A stretch of DNA of 64,000 bases from Jannaschia formosa (GTDB taxonomy: Bacteria; Pseudomonadota; Alphaproteobacteria; Rhodobacterales; Rhodobacteraceae): positions 124,001 to 188,000 of the forward strand of contig NZ_QPLJ01000004.1 of the NCBI RefSeq assembly GCF_003340555.1, written 5' to 3'. A model generated the notes under the pieces. It had not been told where the DNA came from, did no database searches, and saw only the letters and a program-made list of their open reading frames with translations. Positions 15,723 through 25,714 of this stretch are shown here, in pieces. Both the position numbers and the translations under genes were made by a program. Every line of letters begins with the position of its first letter. The first letter of the stretch is position 1.

Positions 15723-17711
15723 ATGACGGCCCCGCGCACCGCGCGGGTCCTGTCGCTCGGCCTGCTCTCGACCCGCATCCGCCGGATCGCGTGGCTGGCG
15801 GGCTGGGACCTGAAGCCCGGCTGGCCGCGCCCCGGCGACCACCTCGCCGCCTGGGGGATGGACGGTCCCTCCGCGCGCCGCGCCTCCGCGGTCTCGGCCC
15901 GGACCGGCGCGCCGATCCTGCGGCTGGAGGACCCGTGGCTCCGCTCCCTCCACCCCGGCCGCACCGGCGAGCCGCCGCTGGGCCTGCTGATCGACGAGCG
16001 GACGGCGCATTACGACGCCAGCCGCCCCAGCGACCTTGAGACCCTGCTCGCCACCCACCCGTTCGACGACGGCGACCTGCTCGCGCGCACCCGCGCGGCG
16101 ATGGAGGAATGGCGCCGCTCCGGCGTGACCAAATACGCCGCGACCCGCGCCGATCTCGCCCCCCCCGCGCCGGGCTACGTGCTGGTCGTCGACCAGACCC
16201 GGGGCGACGCCTCGATCCGCCATTCCGGCGCGACCGAAACCACCTTCCGCGAGATGCTGATGCTCGCGCGGGAAGAGCATCCGGCCAGCCCCATCCTCAT
16301 CAAGACCCACCCGGAAGCCCAGCGCGGCCTGCGCCCCGGCCACTATTCCGAGGCCGACGCCACCCATGGCGCCACGCTCGAGGACCGGCCCCTGCCGCCC
16401 GCGACGCTGCTGGCCGGCGCGACGGCGGTCTACACGGTCAGCTCCGGGCTCGGGCTGGAGGCGATCCTCCACGGCCATCGCCCCCAGACCTTCGGCCGCC
16501 CCGCCTGGTCCGGCTGGGGCCTCGACGAGCCGCGCAACCCGACGCCGAGACGTCAGCGCAAACTTACGCGAACCCAGCTCTTCGCCGCGGCGGCGGTCCT
16601 CTACCCGCGCTGGTACGACCCCCATCGCGATCGGCTCTGCGAGCCCGTCGACGTCGTCCGCGTCCTTGAAGCCCGCGCCCGCGCCTGGCGCGAGGACCGC
16701 GCGGGCTGGTGCGCCCCCGGCCTGCGCCTGTGGAAGCGCGCGCCGTTGCGCCGGTTCCTGTCAGGCAACCTGACCTTCCGGGAGACGGCGGGGTGCAGGC
16801 GGCTCGAATGGGGTATTTCCGACGTCGGACGCATATCCGACGCGGATCACCCGCGCGTCACCCATGAAATCACCCGCCTCGAAGACGGCTTCCTCCGCTC
16901 CCGCGGGCTGGGGGCAGAGCTAGTGCCGCCTCTCTCCCTCGTCCTCGACGGGCAGGGCCTCTACTACGACCCGACCCGCCGCTCGGACCTGGAGGACGCG
17001 ATCCTCCGCGCCGCCGCGCTCCCGCCCGAAGCGCTCGCCCGCGCCCGCGCCCTGCGGGCCGCGATCACCGCGCTGGGCCTCACGAAATACAATCTCGACC
17101 GCCCCGCCCCCGACCTTCCTGACCGCCCCTTCCTGCTGGTCCCGGGGCAGGTCGCCGACGACGCGTCGATCCGGCTGGGGACGACGCAAGTCACGGACAA
17201 CGCGGGACTCCTGAAAGCCGCCCGCGCCGCTAACCCGGACGCGATCCTGGTCTACAAGCCCCATCCGGATGTCGAGGCGGGACTGCGGGAGGGCGCCATC
17301 GACGCCCTCGACGCCGACCTCGTCGCCACCGATGCGCCCCCGGTTCCGCTGATCGAGGCGGCCTCGGGCGTCTGGACCCTGACTTCGCTCCTGGGCTTCG
17401 AGGCGCTGCTCCGCGGCACGCCCGTCACCACGCTCGGCGCGCCTTTCTACGCGGGCTGGGGCCTCACCGACGACCGCGGCCAAGTCCCCGCCCGCCGCCG
17501 CGCCGCGCGCCCCTCGCTCGACGCGCTGGTCCACGCGGTTCTCATTGACTATCCAAGGTATTTCGACCCGATCCTCGGCCAGGCCTGCCCGCCCGAGATC
17601 GCCGTCCACCGCCTCGCCCACGGGCCGCATCCGCGCCCCGGCCCGGCCAACCGGATGCTCTCCAAAGCCCAGGGCGCGCTCGCCACCCAGGCCCATCTCT
17701 GGCGTCGCTGA
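15723..17711 (+). CDS. kpsC: Capsular polysaccharide biosynthesis protein KpsC
   Basis: 662 residues with an internal duplication, each half a Kdo transferase domain. The first half has LRLEDPWLRSLHPGR, GDASIRHSG and YTVSSGLGLEAILHG; the second has TRLEDGFLRSRGLGAEL, DDASIRLGTT and TLTSLLGFEALLRG. KpsC alternately adds beta-2,4 and beta-2,7 Kdo to the lipid anchor of ABC-exported capsules. It closes the capsule run and is followed by a strong hairpin. One oddity is the segment GISDVGRISDADHPRVTHE near residue 370, which lengthens the linker before the second TRLEDGFLRS block and shares 19 bases with an intergenic site at 51534-51552. Confidence 0.92.
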   Translation: MTAPRTARVLSLGLLSTRIRRIAWLAGWDLKPGWPRPGDHLAAWGMDGPSARRASAVSARTGAPILRLEDPWLRSLHPGRTGEPPLGLLIDERTAHYDASRPSDLETLLATHPFDDGDLLARTRAAMEEWRRSGVTKYAATRADLAPPAPGYVLVVDQTRGDASIRHSGATETTFREMLMLAREEHPASPILIKTHPEAQRGLRPGHYSEADATHGATLEDRPLPPATLLAGATAVYTVSSGLGLEAILHGHRPQTFGRPAWSGWGLDEPRNPTPRRQRKLTRTQLFAAAAVLYPRWYDPHRDRLCEPVDVVRVLEARARAWREDRAGWCAPGLRLWKRAPLRRFLSGNLTFRETAGCRRLEWGISDVGRISDADHPRVTHEITRLEDGFLRSRGLGAELVPPLSLVLDGQGLYYDPTRRSDLEDAILRAAALPPEALARARALRAAITALGLTKYNLDRPAPDLPDRPFLLVPGQVADDASIRLGTTQVTDNAGLLKAARAANPDAILVYKPHPDVEAGLREGAIDALDADLVATDAPPVPLIEAASGVWTLTSLLGFEALLRGTPVTTLGAPFYAGWGLTDDRGQVPARRRAARPSLDALVHAVLIDYPRYFDPILGQACPPEIAVHRLAHGPHPRPGPANRMLSKAQGALATQAHLWRR

Positions 17712-17731
17712 CTGGGTGCTCGGGGCGCTCG

Positions 17732-17757
17732 GGGGGCACGCGCGAACGCGCGCCCCC
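17732..17757. terminator. Hairpin between convergent kpsC and aldehyde dehydrogenase genes
   Basis: GGGGGC-A-CGCG, loop CGAA, CGCG-C-GCCCCC: ten pairs with one internal mismatch and a tetraloop. It sits just after the kpsC stop and before the stop of the minus-strand aldehyde dehydrogenase, so it may end transcription from both sides. No U-tract follows closely on either strand. Confidence 0.6.
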
Positions 17758-17826
17758 GTCGCCACATTTACCTAACACTCGTGAACCAACCGATACTTGT
17801 GGCGCTTCGCGGCTTCGCAAGGCGCC

Positions 17827-19263
17827 TCAGACGATCTCCATCGCGTGCGAAACCGTCTTGACGATCATGTAGTTCCCCAGCCCCTCGGTCCCGCCCTCGC
17901 GCCCGGTCCCGCTCGCCTTGACGCCGCCGAAGGGCGTCTCGGGCAGCGAGGCTTCCAGCGTATTGATGGACAGGTTCCCCGCCTCGACCTCGTCCGTCAT
18001 CCGGTCGACATGATCGGCGCGGTTGGTGAACCCGTAGGCAGCGAGCCCGTAAGGTACGGAATTGGCACGCGCAATCGCCTCGTCCAGCGAGGCGACGGGA
18101 TTGACGACGGCCAGCGGTCCGAACGGTTCTTCCTGCATGACGCGCGCCCCGTCGGGCACGTTGGCGAGCACGGTGGGTTGCAGGAAATAGCCTTGATTGC
18201 CGATCCGCTCTCCTCCAGTGATGACCTCCGCGCCCTTCGCGCGCGCGTCCTCGATCAGGTCGCGCAGCGCGGGCAGGCGCCGGTGGTTGGCCAGCGGCCC
18301 CATCTCGACGTCCGGCTTCCGCCCGTCGCCGACCGTTACCGCCGCAGCGCGCGCGGCGAAGGCGTCGAGGAAGCGCGCGAAGATGCTCTCGTGGACGAAG
18401 AACCGCGTCGGAGAGGTGCAGACCTGCCCGGCGTTCCGATACTTGCGCACCGCGCCGCTGACCGCCGCGCGGTCGACATCGGTGTCCTCGCAGACGATGA
18501 CCGGCGCATGGCCGCCCAGCTCCATCAGCGCGCGGGTGTCGTGCTGCGCCGCCAGCGAGGCCAGTTCCCGCCCGACCTTCGTCGAGCCGGTGAAGGCCAC
18601 CAGCCGCACCGGGTCCTGCCGGATCAGGTGGTCCGAGATCTCCGCCGGATTGCCGAAGACGAGGTTCAGCACGCCGGGCGGCAGCCCCGCGTCGTGGAAG
18701 GCCCGCACGATGTGCAGCGCGCCCGCCGGCGTCTCCTCGGCGGCCTTGAGGATGATCGAGCAGCCCGAGGCCAGCGCCCCGGCGACCTTGCGCGCGGGCT
18801 GGGACATCGGGAAGTTCCAGGGCGACAGGCCCAGCGTCACGCCGATCGGCTGGTGATGCACGACATAGCGCACGCCCGGCGCCGCGGGGATGACGCGGCC
18901 ATAGGTCCGCACGGCCTCGCCGGCGTCCCACTCGAAGAACTCGCAGCCCCGGATCACCTCCAGCCGGGCCTGCGCCAGCGGCTTGCCGTGTTCTGCGGTG
19001 ATCGCCTGCGCGATCTCCTCCTGCCGCTCCCGCATCAGCGCGGCGGCCTGCAGGATCACGCCGGCGCGGTCGCGCGGTGATGTGCGGCGCCAGACGCGGA
19101 AGCCCGCCTCGGCTGCCTCCAGCGCGTCGTCGAGATCGGAAAGGCGGGCATGCGGCAGGCGCCCGATCTCGGCCTCTGTCGCCGGGTCCACGACCGGCAG
19201 CGTGTCCGAAGTCCGCCGCCACACGCCGCCGATATAGAGCTGCAGGTCGGGATAGGTGGGCAT
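17827..19263 (-). CDS. NAD(P)-dependent aldehyde dehydrogenase (succinate-semialdehyde type)
   Basis: 478 residues from the second of two adjacent ATGs, chosen because GAGG is five bases before it. Catalytic residues are all present: Asn150 in SPWN, Glu248 in MELGG and Cys282 in NAGQVCTS. Overall it resembles the ALDH5 group (succinate-semialdehyde dehydrogenases), which also oxidises related semialdehydes. It is the last gene of a minus-strand run with an aspartate-dehydrogenase-like gene and a LysR regulator. Its own predicted operator (19336-19356) lies about 75 bases upstream, inside the LysR gene. In this cluster a semialdehyde made after ring cleavage is a reasonable substrate, but that is inference. 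Confidence 0.88.
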   Translation of the reverse strand: MPTYPDLQLYIGGVWRRTSDTLPVVDPATEAEIGRLPHARLSDLDDALEAAEAGFRVWRRTSPRDRAGVILQAAALMRERQEEIAQAITAEHGKPLAQARLEVIRGCEFFEWDAGEAVRTYGRVIPAAPGVRYVVHHQPIGVTLGLSPWNFPMSQPARKVAGALASGCSIILKAAEETPAGALHIVRAFHDAGLPPGVLNLVFGNPAEISDHLIRQDPVRLVAFTGSTKVGRELASLAAQHDTRALMELGGHAPVIVCEDTDVDRAAVSGAVRKYRNAGQVCTSPTRFFVHESIFARFLDAFAARAAAVTVGDGRKPDVEMGPLANHRRLPALRDLIEDARAKGAEVITGGERIGNQGYFLQPTVLANVPDGARVMQEEPFGPLAVVNPVASLDEAIARANSVPYGLAAYGFTNRADHVDRMTDEVEAGNLSINTLEASLPETPFGGVKASGTGREGGTEGLGNYMIVKTVSHAMEIV

Positions 19264-19323
19264 CATGTCCTCGGCGACGGTCTTCCGAGGGGTCGCGCCG
19301 GGTGGCCCCCGGCTCAAGGCCAT

Positions 19324-20298
19324 TCAGCGCATGTCGCTATCCGATTGGCCGATAGCCAGCCCGTCCGACGCCGCCCGCAGAGCGTCCAGAAAAGCCGTTC
19401 CGGCGGGGGACAGGCCCTCCTGGCCGCGATGGGAGACACCAACCGGACCCGCGCCGAAAGGCGCCGTCCAGTCGATCGCGACCAGCAGGCCATGCGCGAT
19501 GTCCAGCGCCGCGACAGGTGCGGGCATCAACCCGATGAAATCGTTGCTGCGCAGCAGGGCGCGGTTGGCGAGATACGAGACCGACTCGACCGCGATCAAT
19601 GGCGGCGCCTGCGGCTGGCGGGCGAGGAACTGGTCCGCCTGCCGGCGCAGCGTCGTCTCGGAGGGGGGCAGGATCCAGCCATGGCGGGCGAGTTGCGGAT
19701 AGGTGACCTCCGCCGCACCGGCCAGCGGATGGGTCGGTCCGGTGACGGCCAGGACGCGGGTCTCGAAGAAGGTCTCCTGCACGATCTGCGCGCGATGCCG
19801 CTCCCGGGGCAGGCGGCCCACGATCATGTCGATCTCGCCCGCCAGAAGGCGCGGCATCAGCACCTCGTTCGTCCCCTCGACGATCTTCACCGCCACCTTG
19901 GGCCGCTCGGCCCGCAGCCGGTCGATGGCGGCGGGCAGCAGCGCGGGGGAGGCCGCCAGCAGGGTGCCGACGGTGACGCGCCCGCTGTTGCCCTCGCTCA
20001 GGTCGTCCAACTCCTGCGCGGCGTTGGACAGTTGCGCGAAGATCAGCGTGGCATGACGGATCAGGCTGGCGCCGAAGGCGGTGGGGACCACGCCGCGATT
20101 GGTCCGGTCGAAGAGCCGGACCTCGAAGTCGAGCTCCAGGTCCTGGATCATCTTGGTCGCCGCGGGCTGAGAGATGCCCAGCCCCTTCGCCGCGGCCTGG
20201 ATGCTGCCCTCGCGCCCGACCGCAACCAGCAGGCGCAACTGCCGCAGCTTCAGCCGCGTCAGCGCGCGGTCGAGGATGCGGGCATGGCGCGGGATCAT
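19324..20298 (-). CDS. LysR-family transcriptional regulator of the catabolic cluster
   Basis: 324 residues. The N-terminal helix-turn-helix reads LRQLRLLVAVGREGSIQAAA, then GISQPAATKMIQDLE, and the rest is a periplasmic-binding-like effector domain (GRVTVGTLLAASPALLPAAI and following), related to the GbpR/PcaQ type. The ATG at 20298 overlaps the stop of the aspartate-dehydrogenase-like gene (ATGA). Three copies of a CTAT-N11-ATAG palindrome, the classic LysR T-N11-A form, lie before three transcription units of this cluster, one of them inside the 3' end of this gene. It is therefore the likely activator of the whole cluster, responding to a pathway compound. Confidence 0.9.
   Translation of the reverse strand: MIPRHARILDRALTRLKLRQLRLLVAVGREGSIQAAAKGLGISQPAATKMIQDLELDFEVRLFDRTNRGVVPTAFGASLIRHATLIFAQLSNAAQELDDLSEGNSGRVTVGTLLAASPALLPAAIDRLRAERPKVAVKIVEGTNEVLMPRLLAGEIDMIVGRLPRERHRAQIVQETFFETRVLAVTGPTHPLAGAAEVTYPQLARHGWILPPSETTLRRQADQFLARQPQAPPLIAVESVSYLANRALLRSNDFIGLMPAPVAALDIAHGLLVAIDWTAPFGAGPVGVSHRGQEGLSPAGTAFLDALRAASDGLAIGQSDSDMR
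19336..19356. promoter_or_regulatory. Predicted LysR operator, site 3 (before aldehyde dehydrogenase)
   Basis: GCTAT, 11 bases, ATAGC: a perfect five-base-arm palindrome (six-base core CTAT-N11-ATAG shared with sites 1 and 2). It lies inside the last codons of the LysR gene, 73 bases upstream of the aldehyde dehydrogenase ATG, a normal distance for a LysR site. Confidence 0.6.
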
Positions 20299-21050
20299 CC
20301 GATCGCCACCGGCGCGCGCTGGCGCAGGACGGTGGCAACGACGCTCATCGCCGCGAGCGCGGCGCTGCGCGGGTTGTCGGGCAGGGCGCGGCCCTCGATG
20401 CGGAAGTCGAAGCGGCCGAAGGCGCCCTCGGCGGCGATCTCGTGGACGTTGCCCGGCGCCTCCGGATCGGCGATCAGCCGGACCTGCGTCGCGTCGAACC
20501 CCGCGCCCGCCAGCGCCACGGCGGCGGCGACATTGGCGTTCTTCGGATAGGCCAGCGCGGCGGCGCGGGCGGTCCCTTCGAAATGCGTCGCGGGGGCGTC
20601 GAGCCTGTCGAGATCCAGCGCGTCCTCCGCCGGGGACCCGCGCCACCCGGCGGGCGGCTTGCGGCCGGTGTAGGTCACGCGCTCCAGCCCGCCGACCCGG
20701 GCTGCGGCAAGGCAGTCGAGCGCGCCGATCGCCCCGCTGGCGAGGTGCAGCCTTGCCCCGCCGCGCCGGGCGGCCTCGCGCAGCCGGTCGTGCAGCGCGT
20801 CGTCGGCCAGCGCCCCCAGCGAGACCGTCACGAGGTCGATGCCGCGCGCCAGGATCGTTGGCCCATGCTCGGCCAGCGCGGCATGGCCCGCGCAGTCCAG
20901 CATCAGCGTCACCTCCCCGGGCAGCGCCTCGGCGGAGGTCACGCGCCCCGGCCCCGCCCGCGCGGGCCGCACCAGTGCCACGCTCACGCCGCTCAGATGC
21001 GCGCGGACGTAGCTGCCGATGGCGCCCTCGCCGATGATGCCGATGGTCAT
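20295..21050 (-). CDS. L-aspartate dehydrogenase-like oxidoreductase (NadX family)
   Basis: 251 residues starting MTIGIIGEGAIGSYVRAHL, a Rossmann nucleotide-binding start, with GGGGGAG seven bases upstream. It has the family segments LMLDCAGHAAL, LVTVSLGALAD, HLASGAIGALDCLAAA, YPKNANVAAAVALAG and a final NPRSAALAAMSVVATVL, all as in aspartate dehydrogenase. That enzyme interconverts aspartate with iminoaspartate/oxaloacetate using NAD(P). It heads the minus-strand operon with the LysR regulator and shares a divergent promoter with the DapA-like gene. In this setting it may release ammonia from an amino acid formed in the pathway, or act on a relative of aspartate. Confidence 0.8.
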   Translation of the reverse strand: MTIGIIGEGAIGSYVRAHLSGVSVALVRPARAGPGRVTSAEALPGEVTLMLDCAGHAALAEHGPTILARGIDLVTVSLGALADDALHDRLREAARRGGARLHLASGAIGALDCLAAARVGGLERVTYTGRKPPAGWRGSPAEDALDLDRLDAPATHFEGTARAAALAYPKNANVAAAVALAGAGFDATQVRLIADPEAPGNVHEIAAEGAFGRFDFRIEGRALPDNPRSAALAAMSVVATVLRQRAPVAIG

Positions 21051-21076
21051 GCGTTCTCCCCCGTGGCAAGCGCGTC

Positions 21077-21099
21077 GGCTATAGCATATTCGGATAGCC
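21077..21099. promoter_or_regulatory. Predicted LysR operator, site 1 (divergent promoter)
   Basis: GGCTAT, 11 bases (AGCATATTCGG), ATAGCC: perfect six-base arms in the 116-base gap between the divergent aspartate-dehydrogenase-like and DapA-like genes. It is the typical position for an autoregulating LysR protein. The right part TTCGGATAG is identical in site 2. Confidence 0.7.
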
Positions 21100-21166
21100 G
21101 CATCCTGTCCAAGCGCTGGCCGCGCGCGCGTCGCGCCCGCCATATGCCCGCGAAAGGAGGTCCCCG

Positions 21167-22120
21167 ATGGACTACGCCAAGCACGAGGCCAAGGCCCATG
21201 CCCGCGAGACCATGCGCGGCATCTGGGCCGCCGCGCTAACGCCCTTCGCGCCCGACCTCTCGATCGACGACGCGGGCTTCCGCGCCAACATCCGCCACTG
21301 GATCCGCGACCTCGGCATCGCGGGCCTGTTCGTCGCGGGCAAGCAGGGCGAGTTCTGGGCGATGTCGCTGGACGAGCGGAAGCGCTGCATGTCCATCGCG
21401 GTCGAGGAATGCGCGGGCAGGGCGGGGACGATCCTGTCGATCTCGGACCAGAACGTCGACACGGTGCTGGAGCTCGGCCGCCACGCCGAGGCCATCGGCG
21501 CCGACTACGTCGTCGTCCACGCGCCGATGCTCAGCTTCTGCCACGACCGCGACGAGGTTCTCTACAACTACTACAGATACCTCTGCGACCGGCTCGACAT
21601 CGGCATCGCGATGTGGAGCCATCCGGACGCGGGCTACCTGATGGAGCCGGAGACCTGCGCCCGCATCGCCGACCTGCCCAACATCATGGCGATCAAGTAT
21701 TCCGTCCCGCGCGAGATGTATGCCCGCCTGACCCGGCTGGCAGGCGACCGCATCCTCGTCTCGACCTCGCGCGAGGAGGACTGGCTCGACAATATCGAGG
21801 AGTTGGGCTGGCAGCTCTATCTCTGCTCCTCGCCGCCCTACCAGCTTCAGACGGCGAACGACCAGCGGATGAACGAATATACCGAACTGGCCTTCGCCGG
21901 ACGCTTCGCCGAGGCCCGCCGCGTCCGCGACAGCCTGGAGCCGGTCCGCGCCGCCATCCGCGACACGAAGCCCGGCGGCAAGCCAACCGCCCATGGCAAG
22001 TACTGGCAGGAGCTGCTGGGCCAGGTCGGCGGCCCGGTGCGCCACCCGATGCTGAACCTGACCGAGGCCGAGAAGGACGCGACGCGCGCCGCCTTCGAGG
22101 GCTGCGGGCTGCGGCTCTGA
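21167..22120 (+). CDS. DapA-superfamily aldolase/hydratase of unknown substrate
   Basis: 317 residues, starting MDYAKHEAKAHARETMRGIW after AAAGGAGG. It has the class I aldolase barrel with the Schiff-base Lys177 in NIMAIKYS. It differs from true DapA in this window (30595-31467): the GTTGE loop is AGKQGEFW, and the YNIPGR segment is MWSHPDAGY. So pyruvate-type chemistry is kept but the partner pocket differs. It begins the plus-strand operon with the dioxygenase and TRAP transporter. Candidates are hydratase-aldolase, retro-aldol or decarboxylase steps after ring cleavage. The exact reaction cannot be read. Confidence 0.85.
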   Translation: MDYAKHEAKAHARETMRGIWAAALTPFAPDLSIDDAGFRANIRHWIRDLGIAGLFVAGKQGEFWAMSLDERKRCMSIAVEECAGRAGTILSISDQNVDTVLELGRHAEAIGADYVVVHAPMLSFCHDRDEVLYNYYRYLCDRLDIGIAMWSHPDAGYLMEPETCARIADLPNIMAIKYSVPREMYARLTRLAGDRILVSTSREEDWLDNIEELGWQLYLCSSPPYQLQTANDQRMNEYTELAFAGRFAEARRVRDSLEPVRAAIRDTKPGGKPTAHGKYWQELLGQVGGPVRHPMLNLTEAEKDATRAAFEGCGLRL

Positions 22121-22122
22121 CC

Positions 22123-22147
22123 GCGCTATCGGGATTTCGGATAGCGC
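22123..22147. promoter_or_regulatory. Predicted LysR operator, site 2 (before the dioxygenase)
   Basis: GCGCTAT, 11 bases (CGGGATTTCGG), ATAGCGC: perfect seven-base arms right after the stop of the DapA-like gene and 70 bases before the ATG of the dioxygenase. It shares the CTAT-N11-ATAG core with two other sites in this cluster, suggesting an internal promoter for the dioxygenase and transporter genes. Confidence 0.7.
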
Positions 22148-22217
22148 TTTCGCTCGAAACCCGCCTTTCGCTGCACCGAATATCCGCTACCCTGCCGCGA
22201 ACCCGAAGGAGGTGCCG

Positions 22218-23800
<1,583 letters not shown>

Positions 23801-23850
23801 TCCCGGCCCCGGGGGGCGGTCCAGCGCCCCGGCCCCCGGAGGAGAGCCCC

Positions 23851-24393
23851 ATGCTGATGCGTCTTTCGGCCGGCTGGGCCCGGCTGGAGATCGCCGCCGC
23901 CGCCGTGCTGGCCGTCTCGGTGACCGGGCTCATCCTGCTCAACGTGGTGACGCGGTCGATGGGGGCCGCGCTCTACTGGGTGGACGAGCTGGCGATCTAC
24001 GCGATGGCCTGGATGACCTTCCTCGGCGCCTCGGCCGCGCTGCATTTCGGCAACTCGGTCGCGATCACGGTCCTGACCGACCCGCTGCCCGCGCCCGCCC
24101 GGCGCGTAGCGGCGCGCATCGTCGATGTCCTCGTGCTGGTCTTCGCGCTGTTCATGCTGTGGTTCTGCTGGCGCTGGTATGCCCCGCTGGAGCTGGCGCG
24201 GGCGGGCTTCGACGTGATGGCCTTCCAGGGCGCGACCTTCAACTTCATCTACGCGGAACCGACGACGACGCTGGGGATCCCCAAGGCCTGGGTCTGGAGC
24301 GTCATGTGGCTCTTCGCCGGCGGCGCCACGCTCCACGGCTTCGCCAACCTGCTGACCCCGCACGAGAGCCGCCCGACCGGGTCCGCCGCATGA
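23851..24393 (+). CDS. TRAP transporter small permease (DctQ)
   Basis: 180 residues with four hydrophobic spans: near residues 15-35, 45-65, 90-115 and 140-160. The ELAIYAMAWMTFLGASAAL segment is typical for DctQ. It serves as the small membrane subunit linking the binding protein to DctM. GGAGGAG lies 8-10 bases upstream of the ATG at 23851. The stop overlaps the DctM start (ATGA), so the two permease subunits are coupled. A loop of about 20 residues before the last helix is longer than in many DctQ proteins. Confidence 0.9.
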   Translation: MLMRLSAGWARLEIAAAAVLAVSVTGLILLNVVTRSMGAALYWVDELAIYAMAWMTFLGASAALHFGNSVAITVLTDPLPAPARRVAARIVDVLVLVFALFMLWFCWRWYAPLELARAGFDVMAFQGATFNFIYAEPTTTLGIPKAWVWSVMWLFAGGATLHGFANLLTPHESRPTGSAA

Positions 24394-25649
24394 CCCCCTT
24401 CGTCTTCGCCTTCAAGCTGCTGATCGGCGTCCCGGTCGCGCTGGTCCTGGCGCTGACCGCCATCTGGTATGTCTGGGAAAGCGACAACCTCGTCCTCTAC
24501 GACAGCTTCGCGCAGAAGATGTTCTCGGGGCTGGAGAATTACGGGTTGCTCGCGATCCCGCTCTTCATGCTGACGGGCGAGATGATGAACGAGGGCGGCA
24601 TGACCCGCCGCCTGATCAACGCGGCCCGCGTCTTCGTCGGCGGGTTTCGGGGCGGGCTGGCCTATATCAACCTGCTGGCCAACATGTTCATGGCCGCCAT
24701 TATCGGCTCGGCCACGGCGCAGATCGCGGTCATGGCCCGCGCCATGACCCCCGAGATGGAGCGGGAGGGCTACGACACCGGCTTTGCCGCTGCCACGACG
24801 GCCGCCGGGGGGCTGCTGGCGCCGGTCATCCCGCCCTCGATGCTGTTCGTGATATTCGGCGTGCTGGCGCAGGTGCCCATCGGCGACATGTTCCTCGCCG
24901 GCATCCTGCCGGGCCTGCTGCTTTCGGCCAGCTTCGCGGCGGTGATCTTCTGCATCGGTCTGGTCCGCGGCTTCCCCGCCGGGTCGTGGTATGCGCGGGG
25001 CGAGGCGCTGCGCGCGCTCGCCGCCTGCCTGCCCGCGCTGACGATCCCGGTCGCGATCATCGGCGGTATCCTCCTCGGCATCGCCACGCCGACCGAGTCG
25101 GCGGCCGTCGCCTCGACCATCGCCTTCCTCGTCGGCTGGCTTGTCTACCGGGAGCTGAAACCTTCGGCGCTCTGGGCGATGTTCGTGCGCACCGCGGTCA
25201 ACGCCTCGATGATCGTCTTCATGATCGCGGCGGCCAGCGTCTTCGGCTGGGTCATCATCTACGAAGCCCTGCCGCAGAAGCTGGCCGCGCTGATGGTGAC
25301 GATCACCGACGACCCGTTCCTGTTCCTGCTGATCGTGAACCTCGTCCTGCTCTGCGTCGGGATGCTGATCGACGGGATCGCCGCCGTCATCCTCGTCACC
25401 CCGATCCTGCTGCCGATCGCGACGGGCAATTACGACATCAGCCCGTTCCAGTTCGGGGTGGTGATCTGCCTCAACCTCGTGCTGGGGCTGCTGACCCCGC
25501 CGGTCGGCGTCGGCCTCTACATCACCTCCTCGATGAGCGGGGTGAGCCCGGGCCGCATCCTGCGCTCGCTCTGGCCGTTCCTGCTGGCGGTCGCGGTGGT
25601 GCTGGTGCTGCTCAGCCGCTTTCCCTGGCTGTCGACGGCGCTGATCTGA
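24390..25649 (+). CDS. TRAP transporter large permease (DctM)
   Basis: 419 residues, with about twelve membrane spans spread over the length. Family motifs are AIPLFMLTGEMMNEGG, NLLANMFMAAIIGSATAQIA, AATTAAGGLLAPVIPPSM, PTESAAVAS and LGLLTPPVGVGLYITS. It is the ion-driven translocation subunit. It is coupled by ATGA to DctQ and ends the plus-strand catabolic operon, after which a minus-strand conserved gene begins. The substrate cannot be read from the permease. Confidence 0.95.
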   Translation: MTPFVFAFKLLIGVPVALVLALTAIWYVWESDNLVLYDSFAQKMFSGLENYGLLAIPLFMLTGEMMNEGGMTRRLINAARVFVGGFRGGLAYINLLANMFMAAIIGSATAQIAVMARAMTPEMEREGYDTGFAAATTAAGGLLAPVIPPSMLFVIFGVLAQVPIGDMFLAGILPGLLLSASFAAVIFCIGLVRGFPAGSWYARGEALRALAACLPALTIPVAIIGGILLGIATPTESAAVASTIAFLVGWLVYRELKPSALWAMFVRTAVNASMIVFMIAAASVFGWVIIYEALPQKLAALMVTITDDPFLFLLIVNLVLLCVGMLIDGIAAVILVTPILLPIATGNYDISPFQFGVVICLNLVLGLLTPPVGVGLYITSSMSGVSPGRILRSLWPFLLAVAVVLVLLSRFPWLSTALI

Positions 25650-25714
25650 GGGCCCGGCGGTGCCGCTTCGCGGGGGCTACGGCCTGAAAGAGCGGCCGAC
25701 CGACGGCCGCAGCC

